Assembly (NCBI GenBank): GCA_965224605.1
Contig: CBDCZP010000001.1
Location: 124,001-188,000, forward strand
Length of the DNA stretch: 64,000 nucleotides
Direction: 5' to 3'
DNA from: HyVt-477 sp965224605
Lineage (GTDB): Bacteria > Pseudomonadota > Gammaproteobacteria > Thiotrichales > Thiotrichaceae
Part shown: positions 53,041-61,768 of the stretch, in pieces
Numbering within the stretch: position 1 is the stretch's first letter
Layout of the letters: every line of letters begins with the position of its first letter
The notes under the pieces: model-generated
Databases searched by the model: none
What the model was told of the DNA's origin: nothing
The model's input: only the letters and a program-made list of their open reading frames with translations
Position numbers and translations under genes: made by a program

Positions 53041-54384
53041 ATGCACAAAACACTATTCGTTTATTTATTATTGTCAGTTATCCTGTTTCTGAACGCTTGT
53101 TCCACCATTCCAGCTGTTGAAGATCAAGCAATTATTAATCATGTTATCCCGGTTAGTCGTGATGGGCAACTAGGTAAAATAGTTCTTGGAAAGGCTACTG
53201 AAATGAATGCTATTCCTCGATCCAATAAGCGTTCAGAAGGAGCGTTTGATCACATATTGATGGGTATTCGTAGTTTTCAGGAAAACCCCAAGGGAGATAA
53301 AGAGATTTTGATCTACATTCACGGTGGTTTAAATACTAGAGCCGCCGCCATGAATCGTGCTCGTAGCACTTATAAGCACATTAAGTTAGCCAAAAAGTAT
53401 CCTGTTTTTATAAATTGGCGATCTGGACCTTTTGAAACGTACAGCTCTCATCTTACCAGAATTCGTCATGGTGAAATCTCTCCATCTGCACGCTACACCG
53501 CACCCATTTACCTACTAACAGATATTGGCAATACGATCATCAATGCACCCAAATCATGGCTAGTTACGGGCACACACTCTTTGGAATCTACGGCAACTCG
53601 TGATGACAGCTATCTTGATCGGTATAAAGGTGATAACAACGTTTTGTACACAGGCAATGGCGATAATACATCTATCAGACGCAGAGCGCAGTGGATAGCG
53701 ACAGCTCCATTGAAGCTTGTTTCTACTCCTTTTACCTATACCATGGCTAAACCAGCATGGGATATTATGTTAAGAAGAACAAACACATTGTTTACTACCC
53801 CCGTTGATTATGAAAACCCAGATCACAGCACGGAACCCAGGGAACCCGCATTAGGTACAGGAGCATTGTCAGCATTTCTCCAAGAGCTTCAGAAGTTAGT
53901 TAAAAAAGATCCCAACATAACTATTACTTTGGTTGGTCATAGCATGGGAGCTATTGCCGTTAATAGTATATTGGCGATGGGTCTTGATCTTCCCATTAGA
54001 AACATTGTTCATATGGGTTCCGCAGATTCCATAAGAAATCTGTTCAATAAGGTTATTCCATATCTGGCTAATCATCCTGAAAGCAAATTCTACAGTCTTA
54101 GTTTACACCCCGATAATGAAGATCGTGAAGTCACCGCACATGGGGCAGCCCCTAGTGGCAGTTTGCTGGTTTGGATTGACAACATGTATACCACGCCAGA
54201 AACAGTGATGGATAAACGTTCCGGTCGCTGGGAGAATATAGACAGAATCTTGCCTATAATCCCCACGAAAGTACGCAAAAACATGCACTTTAAAATTTTT
54301 GGTCTGAATGGTGAAAACATGGCTCATGAACATGGCGAGTTTGATAATCTTGAATTTTGGAAACGGGCGATTTGGTGGAGATAG
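53041..54384 (+). CDS. Lipoprotein alpha/beta-hydrolase
   Basis: The start is ATG 53041 with AGGGAG 4 bp upstream. The 447-residue product has a lipoprotein signal (LFLNACSTIP). The hydrolase fold shows ILIYIHGGLNTRAA (oxyanion-side HGG), VFINWRSGPFE, the nucleophile elbow LVGHSMGAIAVNSIL (about residue 305) and a late His region (ENMAHEHGEFDN). It resembles DUF900-type predicted esterases in pattern only. It is likely surface or periplasm attached; the substrate is unknown. Neighbours (a TetR gene upstream, a POT transporter downstream) do not specify a pathway. Confidence 0.78.
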   Translation: MHKTLFVYLLLSVILFLNACSTIPAVEDQAIINHVIPVSRDGQLGKIVLGKATEMNAIPRSNKRSEGAFDHILMGIRSFQENPKGDKEILIYIHGGLNTRAAAMNRARSTYKHIKLAKKYPVFINWRSGPFETYSSHLTRIRHGEISPSARYTAPIYLLTDIGNTIINAPKSWLVTGTHSLESTATRDDSYLDRYKGDNNVLYTGNGDNTSIRRRAQWIATAPLKLVSTPFTYTMAKPAWDIMLRRTNTLFTTPVDYENPDHSTEPREPALGTGALSAFLQELQKLVKKDPNITITLVGHSMGAIAVNSILAMGLDLPIRNIVHMGSADSIRNLFNKVIPYLANHPESKFYSLSLHPDNEDREVTAHGAAPSGSLLVWIDNMYTTPETVMDKRSGRWENIDRILPIIPTKVRKNMHFKIFGLNGENMAHEHGEFDNLEFWKRAIWWR

Positions 54385-54566
54385 GGGCACGTCACTAATT
54401 TCTTACCGTGCTTATTTTTGGATCTAATTTGTATAGTCACATTATGAAGGTTCATTATTTGGGCTTAGATATAACCACGCCCCAGAATGTGGCTGTGTTT
54501 ACTTAATTCTTTGATTTTTTCACCTCTTCTTCACGACGACTATATCTATCCAACACAAGAAGGAAT

Positions 54567-56006
54567 ATGTCTATGACACATCCCAAAGGACTGTATGTCT
54601 TGTTTTTCACCGAGATGTGGGAGCGTTTCAGCTATTACGGCATGCGCGCTTTACTGGTGTTATATCTGGTTAATCACTTAGAGTTTGATCGGGCTAATGC
54701 GCTTGAAATTTATGCGACTTATACAGGGCTGGTTTATCTGACACCTGTGCTGGGTGGATATTTGGCTGATCGCTATTTAGGAAATCATAGAGCCATTTTG
54801 ATTGGTGCGATAGTGATGGCTTTGGGACATTTTGCAATGGCTTTTGAGCATTTGTTGTATGTTGCGCTGGGCTTGCTGGTTATTGGTAATGGTTTTTTTA
54901 AGCCCAATATTTCAACATTGGTAGGCCAACTTTATCAAGAAGATGACGAAAGACGTGATAGTGGTTTTACCTTATTTTATATGGGTATCAATTTAGGTGC
55001 TTTCTTATCGCCCTTGGTGTGCGGGACGCTGGGAGAGATGTTTGGCTGGCATTATGGTTTTGCTGCTGCGGGGGTAGGGATGCTGTTGGGCTTGCTTATC
55101 TTTTTATATGGACAACATTTATTAACACCAGTAAATACTGCACAGACACAAATCATTAATAGGACTGATTGGGTTGTAATTGCAACGCTAAGCACGCTTT
55201 CTTGTTTGGCTGTATGGACCGTTGTTACGCTCTTTCCTTTGTTGCACCGCGAATGGGATGAACTGGGTCAGCTTGCGCAGCTGATTTTGACGTTGGCGAT
55301 GCTGGCGGGGTTAATGGCAGTGCTAACTCGTGGCTGGAACCGGTTTAGTAGTTTACAAAAAATCGAACGTGACAGAGTCATAGCCATTCTGATCTTAGGT
55401 ATGTTTGTGATCTTTTTCTGGATGGGGTTTGAGCAGGCAGGAGGCACGTTAAACCTGTTTGCAGACAAGGCGACGGATCGCAATGTTTTCGACTGGCAAA
55501 TACCTGCCAGTTATTTTCAATCCCTTAACCCGTTATTGATTTTGTTGCTTGCTCCCTTGTTTTCAATGCTTTGGATACGCCTTGACCGATCTCGTTTTGC
55601 CTTGTCAATTCCGGTAAAGATGGGGCTTGGCATGATTGTTTTGGGAGTGGGCTTTGTGGTGATGGCAATGGCTCAATCTCATGCAGATCAGATAGGGAAA
55701 GTCAGCCCAGGATGGCTAGTATTAGTTTACCTATTGCATACCATAGGGGAATTATTATTGTCACCAATTGGTCTGTCTATGGTCACCAAGCTTGCGGCTG
55801 CAAAAATCGTATCTATGATGATGGGCATCTGGTTTGGGTTTATGGCTATTGCGAGTTATTTGGCGGGTAGGCTGGAATCACTCATACAGCATTGGGATAT
55901 ACCGCTTTACTGGTTTCTGGTGATTAGCTCCTGTGGAGCTGGGCTTTTGTTGATTCTTATTAGCCCCTGGTTAGGTAGGCTAATGCATCAGCCAATAAGG
56001 AACTAA
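54567..56006 (+). CDS. POT/PTR-family proton-coupled oligopeptide transporter
   Basis: A 479-residue inner-membrane transporter with ~12-14 membrane segments. The two PTR signatures are present: TEMWERFSYYGMRALLVLYL (TM1, including the ExxER proton motif) and FYMGINLGAFLSPLVCGTLG (TM5 region). It also has GGYLADRYLGNHRAI. Members import di- and tripeptides with protons. RBS AAGGA at 54560-54564 supports the start. The exact E. coli paralogue (DtpA/B/C/D) cannot be chosen. Confidence 0.92.
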   Translation: MSMTHPKGLYVLFFTEMWERFSYYGMRALLVLYLVNHLEFDRANALEIYATYTGLVYLTPVLGGYLADRYLGNHRAILIGAIVMALGHFAMAFEHLLYVALGLLVIGNGFFKPNISTLVGQLYQEDDERRDSGFTLFYMGINLGAFLSPLVCGTLGEMFGWHYGFAAAGVGMLLGLLIFLYGQHLLTPVNTAQTQIINRTDWVVIATLSTLSCLAVWTVVTLFPLLHREWDELGQLAQLILTLAMLAGLMAVLTRGWNRFSSLQKIERDRVIAILILGMFVIFFWMGFEQAGGTLNLFADKATDRNVFDWQIPASYFQSLNPLLILLLAPLFSMLWIRLDRSRFALSIPVKMGLGMIVLGVGFVVMAMAQSHADQIGKVSPGWLVLVYLLHTIGELLLSPIGLSMVTKLAAAKIVSMMMGIWFGFMAIASYLAGRLESLIQHWDIPLYWFLVISSCGAGLLLILISPWLGRLMHQPIRN

Positions 56007-56010
56007 CTGG

Positions 56011-56132
56011 CAGCCTGTGCTGACGATTGTAAGGATGCAGGGTAGGGCAACGCAGGAGCAGTTGTCGAGGGACGAAACAGGAGGATGTCTTTGATTTCGA
56101 TCTGGTGTTTCGCTATCGCTCAACACAGGCTA
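56011..56132. repeat. Dispersed extragenic repeat, copy C
   Basis: GCAGCCTGTGCTGA at the left and its complement TCGCTCAACACAGGCTA at the right bound ~120 bp between the transporter stop and the dsbD stop. The right part (56105-56132), read on the minus strand, matches copy A (TAGCCTGTGTTGAG..TAGCGAAACAC). Confidence 0.55.
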
Positions 56133-56145
56133 ACAAACTCCATGT

Positions 56146-58668
56146 TTATTGCAAATTGAGCCCTTTCAAAAACCCTGCCGCATCAGCGTTAAACTTATCT
56201 GCTTTAACAAAACCCACTTTGCGATAAGCTTTATTTTCAACACCATCTGGTGAAAAGAACATAATCGTAGGGGGGCCAAATAAGCCGAATTTTTTTAACA
56301 AGGCTTTATCATCGTCGTTATCAGCAGTGACATCCGCCTGAATCAAAATGACATTTTTTAGTGTATTAATGACAGTGGGGTCAGTAAAGGTTAATTTTTC
56401 CATTTCTATACAGGAAACACACCAATCCGCGTAGAAATCTAACATGACAGCTTGATTGTTTGTTTTTGCTTGCGCTAGTGTCGCGTTGAAGTCAGCAATG
56501 TTTCGAATTCGCTTAAACACCAACCCATGAGTAGCGTTATTGTTTGCCGAAGTCCCAGAAGAAAGTGCAGATATTCCACTCAAAGGTTGAAGTAAATTCT
56601 TACCTCCTCCTGCTACTCCGATTAATTGCAGTGCTCCAAACAGCAGCAAGATAAACCCAACGCCTTTCCATAAATAAGCCCATTTACTTTGACCTTCCTC
56701 AACAGGACTTAATGCTTTTAGGTAGATACCAGAGATAATCAGCAAGATAGCCGATAAAGCCATGGTGATTTGAGGCGAGACAATACGTGACAACATCCAG
56801 ATTGCCATCGCTAACATGAGTACACCAAAGACGGCTTTGACAGCATCCATCCATGCTCCGGCTTTGGGTAGTAATTTACCTGCCGAAGTGCCAATAATAA
56901 TAAGCGGGATTCCCATGCCCATGCCTAGTGCAAATAACGATAGGCCACCTAATACCGCATCTTTTGTCAATGATATATAAGTGAGTGCGGCAATGAGAGG
57001 TGCGGTTACGCAAGGCCCAACAATGAGTGCGGATAATACACCCATGATACCTGCGCCTAGATAACTACCACTCTCTTGGTTATTACTAATGTTACTAAGT
57101 TTGCTTTGGATACCACTAGGCATTTGTAACTCATAAAACCCGAACATGGAGAGTGAGAGCAAAACAAATATGAAAGCGAACGCACTGAGCACCCAAGGGT
57201 TTTGGAAGACAACCTGTAAATTAGCACCGCCGAGTCCTGCTATAACGCCGACAACGGCATAGATGAGAGCCATAGGTATGACGTAAGCCAAGGATAAACC
57301 AAACGCTTTTCGGGTAGTTATATTTTCACCCTGCCCAGCGATAATACCAGAAAGGATAGGAATCATTGGGAACACACAAGGCGTTAGAGCCAAGCCTAAT
57401 CCAAACAGCAAGAACATCAGAATAGTGCCTAGAGTAGAACTATTCGTTATTCTCTCCATAATGGCATCTTGCTCTGAAATAAGAGCGGCTTCTGTTGATG
57501 CTGCCAGTTGTGCCGCGCTGCTATTTTCAGAGCTGATTGAAGTAGCCGATGTTGCAGAAGCAGCTTGAATCTTTACATCTTCAGGTAATGAATCGGTTGA
57601 TGTTGTATTAGTCGATGTTGAACTGTTTAAAGCTGCCAGTTTAACCGTATGAATCTTTTTTTGCGGGGGATAGCAGATCCCCGTGCTTTCGGAACACCCC
57701 TGATAAGTGGTTTCAATAGTGATCTCGTCACTCTGGCTAGTAACCGGAATAACAACTGAGAAGTCATGCTGGTAAACTTCTGTATTACCTAAATACTCAT
57801 CGTTCTTAGTCTTCGATGGCGGAAAAACAGGTTCACCTAAAAGAGCATCAGTCGGTGATTTAACAATAAATTTGGTTTTTTCACGATACAAATAATGCTC
57901 AGGGGTCACTTTCCAGCTTGCTTTAAGCTGATTGCCTTCAGCAGTAACAGATAGCTTGAAAGCTTCATCTGGATGCAGAGGTTCGTTGGAGTTTCCAAGG
58001 CTTGCTATGCCGTTAATGCCATCAGACGTATTATCTTCAACAGCTGCCGGAACAATGGAGTCTGTCATTGTCATCGCCGAACTGGTAACGGGTTCGGATA
58101 ATGAAGCAAGGGTTATAGTATGTGTTTTTTTCTGCGGTGGATAACAGATACCAGTAAGTTCAGAACACCCCTGATACGTCGTCTCAACAGTAACCTCTTT
58201 GCTTGGGCTGTTACTTGGACGGTTAACAGGCACCAAAACCGAGAAGTCATGTTCGTAGACTTCGGTATTTCCCAAATATTCATCATGTTTAGTTTTAGAT
58301 GCTGGGAATTCTGCGGTACCTAAGCTTGCATTGTCGGGAGTTTTTATCAGAAATTTGGTTTTTTCACGATAGAGATAGTGACCTGGAGTGATTGACCAAA
58401 TGGCATTGAGCTTATTACCTTCAGCGCTGACAGACAGTTTGAAAGCCTCATCAGGATGCAAAGGCTCGTTAGAGCCACTCATACTACCTAACCCTAACTT
58501 TTCAGCTAAACCGCTTAAACCACCCTTGGTTGTTGAGCCACCCTCTTTAGCGCCAGCTATAGCATCAGGAGTGTCAGCCGCATAAGCATTGATGGCAAAA
58601 GCAGTATTACTAATAGCAGAGTAGCTAAATAATAATATGCCGATAGTAATAATTCTTTTTATAGTCAT
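56146..58668 (-). CDS. dsbD: Thiol:disulfide interchange protein DsbD with duplicated N-terminal domain
   Basis: An 840-residue inner-membrane electron conduit (E. coli 565) that carries reducing power from cytoplasmic thioredoxin to the periplasm. After the signal peptide (cleavage near TAFA) it has two successive nDsbD domains, ~66-192 and ~229-352. Each contains SNEPLHPDEAFKL, HYLYREKTKF, DEYLGNTEVY and the catalytic pair in YQGCSE(L/S)TGICYPP. A Ser/Thr-rich linker follows. The CcdA-like membrane domain has one catalytic Cys in LTPCVFPMIPILSG and the other in GPCVTAPLIAAL. The C-terminal thioredoxin domain has DFYADWCVSCIEME near residue 750 and ends GFLKGLNLQ. Only the extra N-terminal domain is unusual; all redox Cys are in place. 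Confidence 0.95.
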   Translation of the reverse strand: MTIKRIITIGILLFSYSAISNTAFAINAYAADTPDAIAGAKEGGSTTKGGLSGLAEKLGLGSMSGSNEPLHPDEAFKLSVSAEGNKLNAIWSITPGHYLYREKTKFLIKTPDNASLGTAEFPASKTKHDEYLGNTEVYEHDFSVLVPVNRPSNSPSKEVTVETTYQGCSELTGICYPPQKKTHTITLASLSEPVTSSAMTMTDSIVPAAVEDNTSDGINGIASLGNSNEPLHPDEAFKLSVTAEGNQLKASWKVTPEHYLYREKTKFIVKSPTDALLGEPVFPPSKTKNDEYLGNTEVYQHDFSVVIPVTSQSDEITIETTYQGCSESTGICYPPQKKIHTVKLAALNSSTSTNTTSTDSLPEDVKIQAASATSATSISSENSSAAQLAASTEAALISEQDAIMERITNSSTLGTILMFLLFGLGLALTPCVFPMIPILSGIIAGQGENITTRKAFGLSLAYVIPMALIYAVVGVIAGLGGANLQVVFQNPWVLSAFAFIFVLLSLSMFGFYELQMPSGIQSKLSNISNNQESGSYLGAGIMGVLSALIVGPCVTAPLIAALTYISLTKDAVLGGLSLFALGMGMGIPLIIIGTSAGKLLPKAGAWMDAVKAVFGVLMLAMAIWMLSRIVSPQITMALSAILLIISGIYLKALSPVEEGQSKWAYLWKGVGFILLLFGALQLIGVAGGGKNLLQPLSGISALSSGTSANNNATHGLVFKRIRNIADFNATLAQAKTNNQAVMLDFYADWCVSCIEMEKLTFTDPTVINTLKNVILIQADVTADNDDDKALLKKFGLFGPPTIMFFSPDGVENKAYRKVGFVKADKFNADAAGFLKGLNLQ

Positions 58669-58946
58669 TTTAGGTGGTAACCCTTGATCTTTAAAATGCA
58701 GTGAAAGTGAAGTGCATTATAAATGTAATTGAGAAAAATGTAATTGAGAAGATTCTAGCCAGTATAGCTTTACAAGAAAGCTACGTTTGCCAGAATAAGC
58801 CATAAATAATACTCAGTTTTCTAATGATCGGATGCATTCTAAGTGGCAATACAGTTGATAGCTTAACTTGTGCATGAATAACCGTAAAGATTAATAAGTT
58901 TGGTTAGAGCTCTACAAATCTAGAATTGGCCGGGGCAGGCTAGTTT

Positions 58947-59362
58947 TCACTTGGATGGTCTTATAGCATAGCTTCTTAACATAAAGGTCAAGGACAAAAT
59001 ACATATGAATAAAACAGGTATATTTCCCACCTTAGTGTAAGGAGTTTGCGCGTTGTTAATAGTAATTTCACTATCAATATATCCCGACTTCCCTTGTAAC
59101 CGTTGCAGCTCTAGTCCTTTACCATCAACAATGGCAGTAATGCCATAACTAGTAGCACTCAATAACGGCTTCCCACTTTCTATGGCTCTAAGCTTTGCTA
59201 TTTGATGCAATTGCTCAATACCCCAAGTGTTCTTAAACCAGCTTAAATCACTGGCAAAAACTAATACATCAGCCGTTTTCAGCGTTCTCTAAACTCCTTG
59301 GCAAATATGACCTCATAACAGATGCTGGCTGCAATCTTGACATTGCTATGACTAAATCAGAT
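58947..59362 (-). pseudogene. lnt: Apolipoprotein N-acyltransferase (lnt) C-terminal remnant
   Basis: Read from 59362 to ~59288, the frame gives FSHSNVKIAASICYEVIFAK, with the catalytic-Cys motif of Lnt. A one-base loss then shifts the frame to KTADVLVFASDLSW and IEQLHQIAKLRAIESGKPLLSATSYGITAIVDGKG (58947-59288 frame), ending in a transmembrane segment. This matches the last third of Lnt (nitrilase domain end plus last membrane helix). The N-terminal membrane domain and Glu/Lys catalytic residues are gone, and the right boundary is the REP region of the adjacent transposase. It is a dead fragment; Lnt must be supplied elsewhere if the organism needs it. Confidence 0.75.
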
Positions 59363-59459
59363 TGAGAAACTTGTCCTTTGTTTAAACGAGAACATATCGG
59401 GGTTGGCGGGGCATTATAATACCTTCCAAAGGAAAAAATAAGAGTCTAGAAGACCTAAA

Positions 59460-59593
59460 GCATCAGATCAAGGGGTCAGACTCGATTGATCTGATGCTTT
59501 ATAAGAAACAAGGGGTCAGCCAGCTTTATTTAGTCATGCATATAGTCGGAAAACAAGGGGTCAGCCAGCTTGATTTAGTCATGCATATAGTCG
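59460..59593. repeat. REP cluster upstream of the RAYT gene
   Basis: Three AAGGGGTCAG-containing units. The first (59460-59497) is a hairpin, GCATCAGATCA and TGATCTGATGC, enclosing AGGGGTCAG. The second (59508-59548) and third (59553-59593) are 41-bp direct repeats starting ACAAGGGGTCAGCCAGCTT and differing at one base. An inverted copy lies at 60306-60322. These are the substrates expected for the adjoining REP transposase. Confidence 0.8.
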
Positions 59594-59605
59594 TATAATA
59601 CCCCT

Positions 59606-60316
59606 ATGGCAAGATTACCCAGAATCGTAATACCCGACCAACCTCTGCATATCATGCATCGAGGGAATAACCGACAAAACATATTTGAGTCTGAAGAAGA
59701 TATGCTACGGATCATTGATGATTTAACTATTTCCTTGGAGAAGTCATCATGCTCATTACATGCTTACGTCATTATGACTAATCATCTCCATTTATTAGTT
59801 ACTCCGAAAGATAAAGTCGAATTGTCGGGATTTATGCAGTCCGTAGCGAATCGTTATGTGCGCTACTATAATGCTCAACATAATCGGACAGGTACTATTT
59901 GGGAAGGACGTTTCAAATCCTGTTTGGTTGATAGTGATTACTACCTCTTAACGCTTTACCGCTATATTGAGATGAACCCTGTTCGTTCTGGGATGGTTGA
60001 ATCCATGTCTGATTATTGCTGGTCTAGTTATCATCATAATGCATTAGGTGAGATGAACTCGTTAATTACGGAACATGAGCGTTATATCAATCTAGCGAGT
60101 AACAAGGAAGAACGTCTACTCAATTATCAAGCATTATTTGACTCACCTACAAGACCTGATGAAGATAATAAAATAGCGATGGCTACGATGAAGGGTGAAG
60201 TATACGGGAGTGAAGTATTTCATGAAAAAGTAAGTCAATTGGCTGGACGTATAACTCGTTTAGGTGCGCATGGTGGTGATCGGAAAAGTGAGAAATACCA
60301 TAACCAAGCTGGCTGA
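59606..60316 (+). CDS. REP-associated tyrosine transposase (RAYT / TnpA_REP)
   Basis: A 236-residue HUH-type single-strand nuclease of the Y1 class. The N-terminal MARLPRIVIPDQPLHIMHRGNNRQ, the metal-binding HUH in TNHLHLLVTP (about residues 59-68), GTIWEGRFKSCLVDSDYYLLTLYRYIEMNP (catalytic Tyr region) and SSYHHNALG are family features. RAYTs mobilise short REP sequences and are domesticated, single-copy genes in many genomes. It begins 13 bp after the last REP, and its 3' end overlaps an inverted REP that contains the stop codon. It inserted next to the lnt remnant. Confidence 0.92.
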   Translation: MARLPRIVIPDQPLHIMHRGNNRQNIFESEEDMLRIIDDLTISLEKSSCSLHAYVIMTNHLHLLVTPKDKVELSGFMQSVANRYVRYYNAQHNRTGTIWEGRFKSCLVDSDYYLLTLYRYIEMNPVRSGMVESMSDYCWSSYHHNALGEMNSLITEHERYINLASNKEERLLNYQALFDSPTRPDEDNKIAMATMKGEVYGSEVFHEKVSQLAGRITRLGAHGGDRKSEKYHNQAG

Positions 60317-60322
60317 CCCCTT
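60306..60322. repeat. Inverted REP unit at the RAYT 3' end
   Basis: AAGCTGGCTGACCCCTT is the exact complement of the core AAGGGGTCAGCCAGCTT of the upstream units; the RAYT stop TGA (60314-60316) lies inside it. Confidence 0.85.
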
Positions 60323-60324
60323 GA

Positions 60325-60543
60325 ACACTCGAACATTTCGATATTCAAGCTGAAGATAGAAAGGGAATCACTCATATAAAAATACTGCGTATTAAAGAAG
60401 ATAGGTGCCGTAAAATGCCAATGGTAAGAATTATCAAATTAGCTTTAACGGAGATGCTAGGGAATAGCAAGACAGAGTATCGGATTGAAAACCCTTTTAA
60501 GAGAGCTAACAGAAGAGTGCGCGAAACTAGCGTGAGAGAATGA
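60325..60543 (+). pseudogene. Unrecognised C-terminal ORF remnant after the RAYT
   Basis: A 72-codon open frame without its own start in a good context. It reads EHFDIQAEDRKGITHIKIL, then IIKLALTEMLGNSKTEYRI and a basic tail. The composition is protein-like but I recognise no family. The frame begins directly after the inverted REP, suggesting that the RAYT insertion cut a pre-existing gene. The remaining ~150 bp to the DUF11 gene are non-coding with nothing notable. Confidence 0.25.
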
Positions 60544-60698
60544 ACCTATTGATGATAAAACTGATCTTTTTGTAAAAAGACTCTTAGATTCAGTATGTGT
60601 CATGCTCAAGGAGACTGGTATTTCAGCTTCCGCGTCTTAGAAATTTCAGTTTGGGGGGAGCGTCTGGTTGTTAGTTTAGTGATGTAGTTTAAAACAGG

Positions 60699-61709
60699 TC
60701 AATCAACAGAAACATCAAAGGTAACGATGCATGGGCCGCTATCAGTAACAAAGCTACAGTTGACCTGCAGAGCGCTGCCATCAAAACTTCCTTCATCTGA
60801 ATCAGTAGCATCGGTAAGGCTTTTTAGAGCGCCACTGTTTATAAAGGGTGATGTAATGGTCATGTTGCCTTCCCAGCTTACGTCTGTCATCAAGGTGTCA
60901 GCGACATTCACATTGGAGGCATGGCTGCTATTCGCGTTATCTACGGTAATGGTATAGCGAAGTATTGATCCAGGGATACGTTTTGGGTTGGTAGATCCGT
61001 TGTTAGGGTCTGAGATGACGCTAGATGTTTTAGTAACAGTTAGTGCGGGTTTAAAAGGTGCGTAAACAATATCTTTATTGAGGTCTATGGCTGTATTGTA
61101 AGAATGCTGGGTAAAAACATTAGGATTGAAATTTTCTTGAACTCCTACAGTTGCTCGGTTGTAACCATTGTTAGTGCCATCACAATTCAGATTATTCTCA
61201 TCATAGCGATAGCGGATACTGCCATCTTCATATAAGACAACCTGGAAGGAGCAAATGGCCTGTCCATAGCTAAAATCCCACGGATAAGGGTACACTTGAT
61301 CCCAATGCACTATAAAACGTCTATTAGGTGCGCTACCTACGGTTCCATATTTGATACTGCCACTACCGGACGCAGCTGGATTCAGGTCATGCCAAAACGG
61401 TAATATCCAGCTATTCGGGTAGCTTCTTGGGAGGCTGAAAACACTATAACCGGTGTATCCATTATTAAACGAAAGCGAACCGTTTGAGTTAATGTAAAGC
61501 TGACTGTGCGTGCTGCCGTTAAATGAAAAATTAAACCCAATACTGACCTGTAAACTGGAATCGTCACCGGAAGGCCCTGCATTAGTGATACCCGTTGTTT
61601 CAAAGCTGGTTGGCGGGACTACAGTTTCGTATTGGATAGCACGTGCTAAATGGCTATAAGTAACGAGAAGAAAGCAGGATAAATAGAGTAAATGGTGTAA
61701 TAGTTTCAT
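60699..61709 (-). CDS. Secreted nidogen-like/DUF11-like surface protein
   Basis: A 336-residue protein with a Sec signal (cleavage near LARAIQ). Residues ~40-220 match the extracellular nidogen-like beta fold (SIGFNFSFNGSTHSQLYINSNGSLSF, WILPFWHDLNPA, FIVHWDQVYPYP, FQVVLYEDGSIRYRYDEN). Residues ~220-336 resemble a DUF11-type conserved repeat (PALTVTKTSSVISDPNNG, PGSILRYTITVDNANSSHASNV). It is transcribed right after the large barrel-protein gene (61769-64000), with a 59-bp gap, and is probably part of the same surface system. The function in binding or adhesion is inferred from domains only. Confidence 0.7.
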   Translation of the reverse strand: MKLLHHLLYLSCFLLVTYSHLARAIQYETVVPPTSFETTGITNAGPSGDDSSLQVSIGFNFSFNGSTHSQLYINSNGSLSFNNGYTGYSVFSLPRSYPNSWILPFWHDLNPAASGSGSIKYGTVGSAPNRRFIVHWDQVYPYPWDFSYGQAICSFQVVLYEDGSIRYRYDENNLNCDGTNNGYNRATVGVQENFNPNVFTQHSYNTAIDLNKDIVYAPFKPALTVTKTSSVISDPNNGSTNPKRIPGSILRYTITVDNANSSHASNVNVADTLMTDVSWEGNMTITSPFINSGALKSLTDATDSDEGSFDGSALQVNCSFVTDSGPCIVTFDVSVD

Positions 61710-61768
61710 GATTTATTATTGTTTTTTTAGGGGCTCCCCAGATAACTAGCCCATTAACTATTTGGTCG

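Noticed and set aside
59508..59593. Two near-identical 41-bp direct repeats looked like the start of a CRISPR array
   Set aside because: There are only two units, 4 bp apart, without spacers, and no cas genes. They are REP units of the adjoining RAYT gene.
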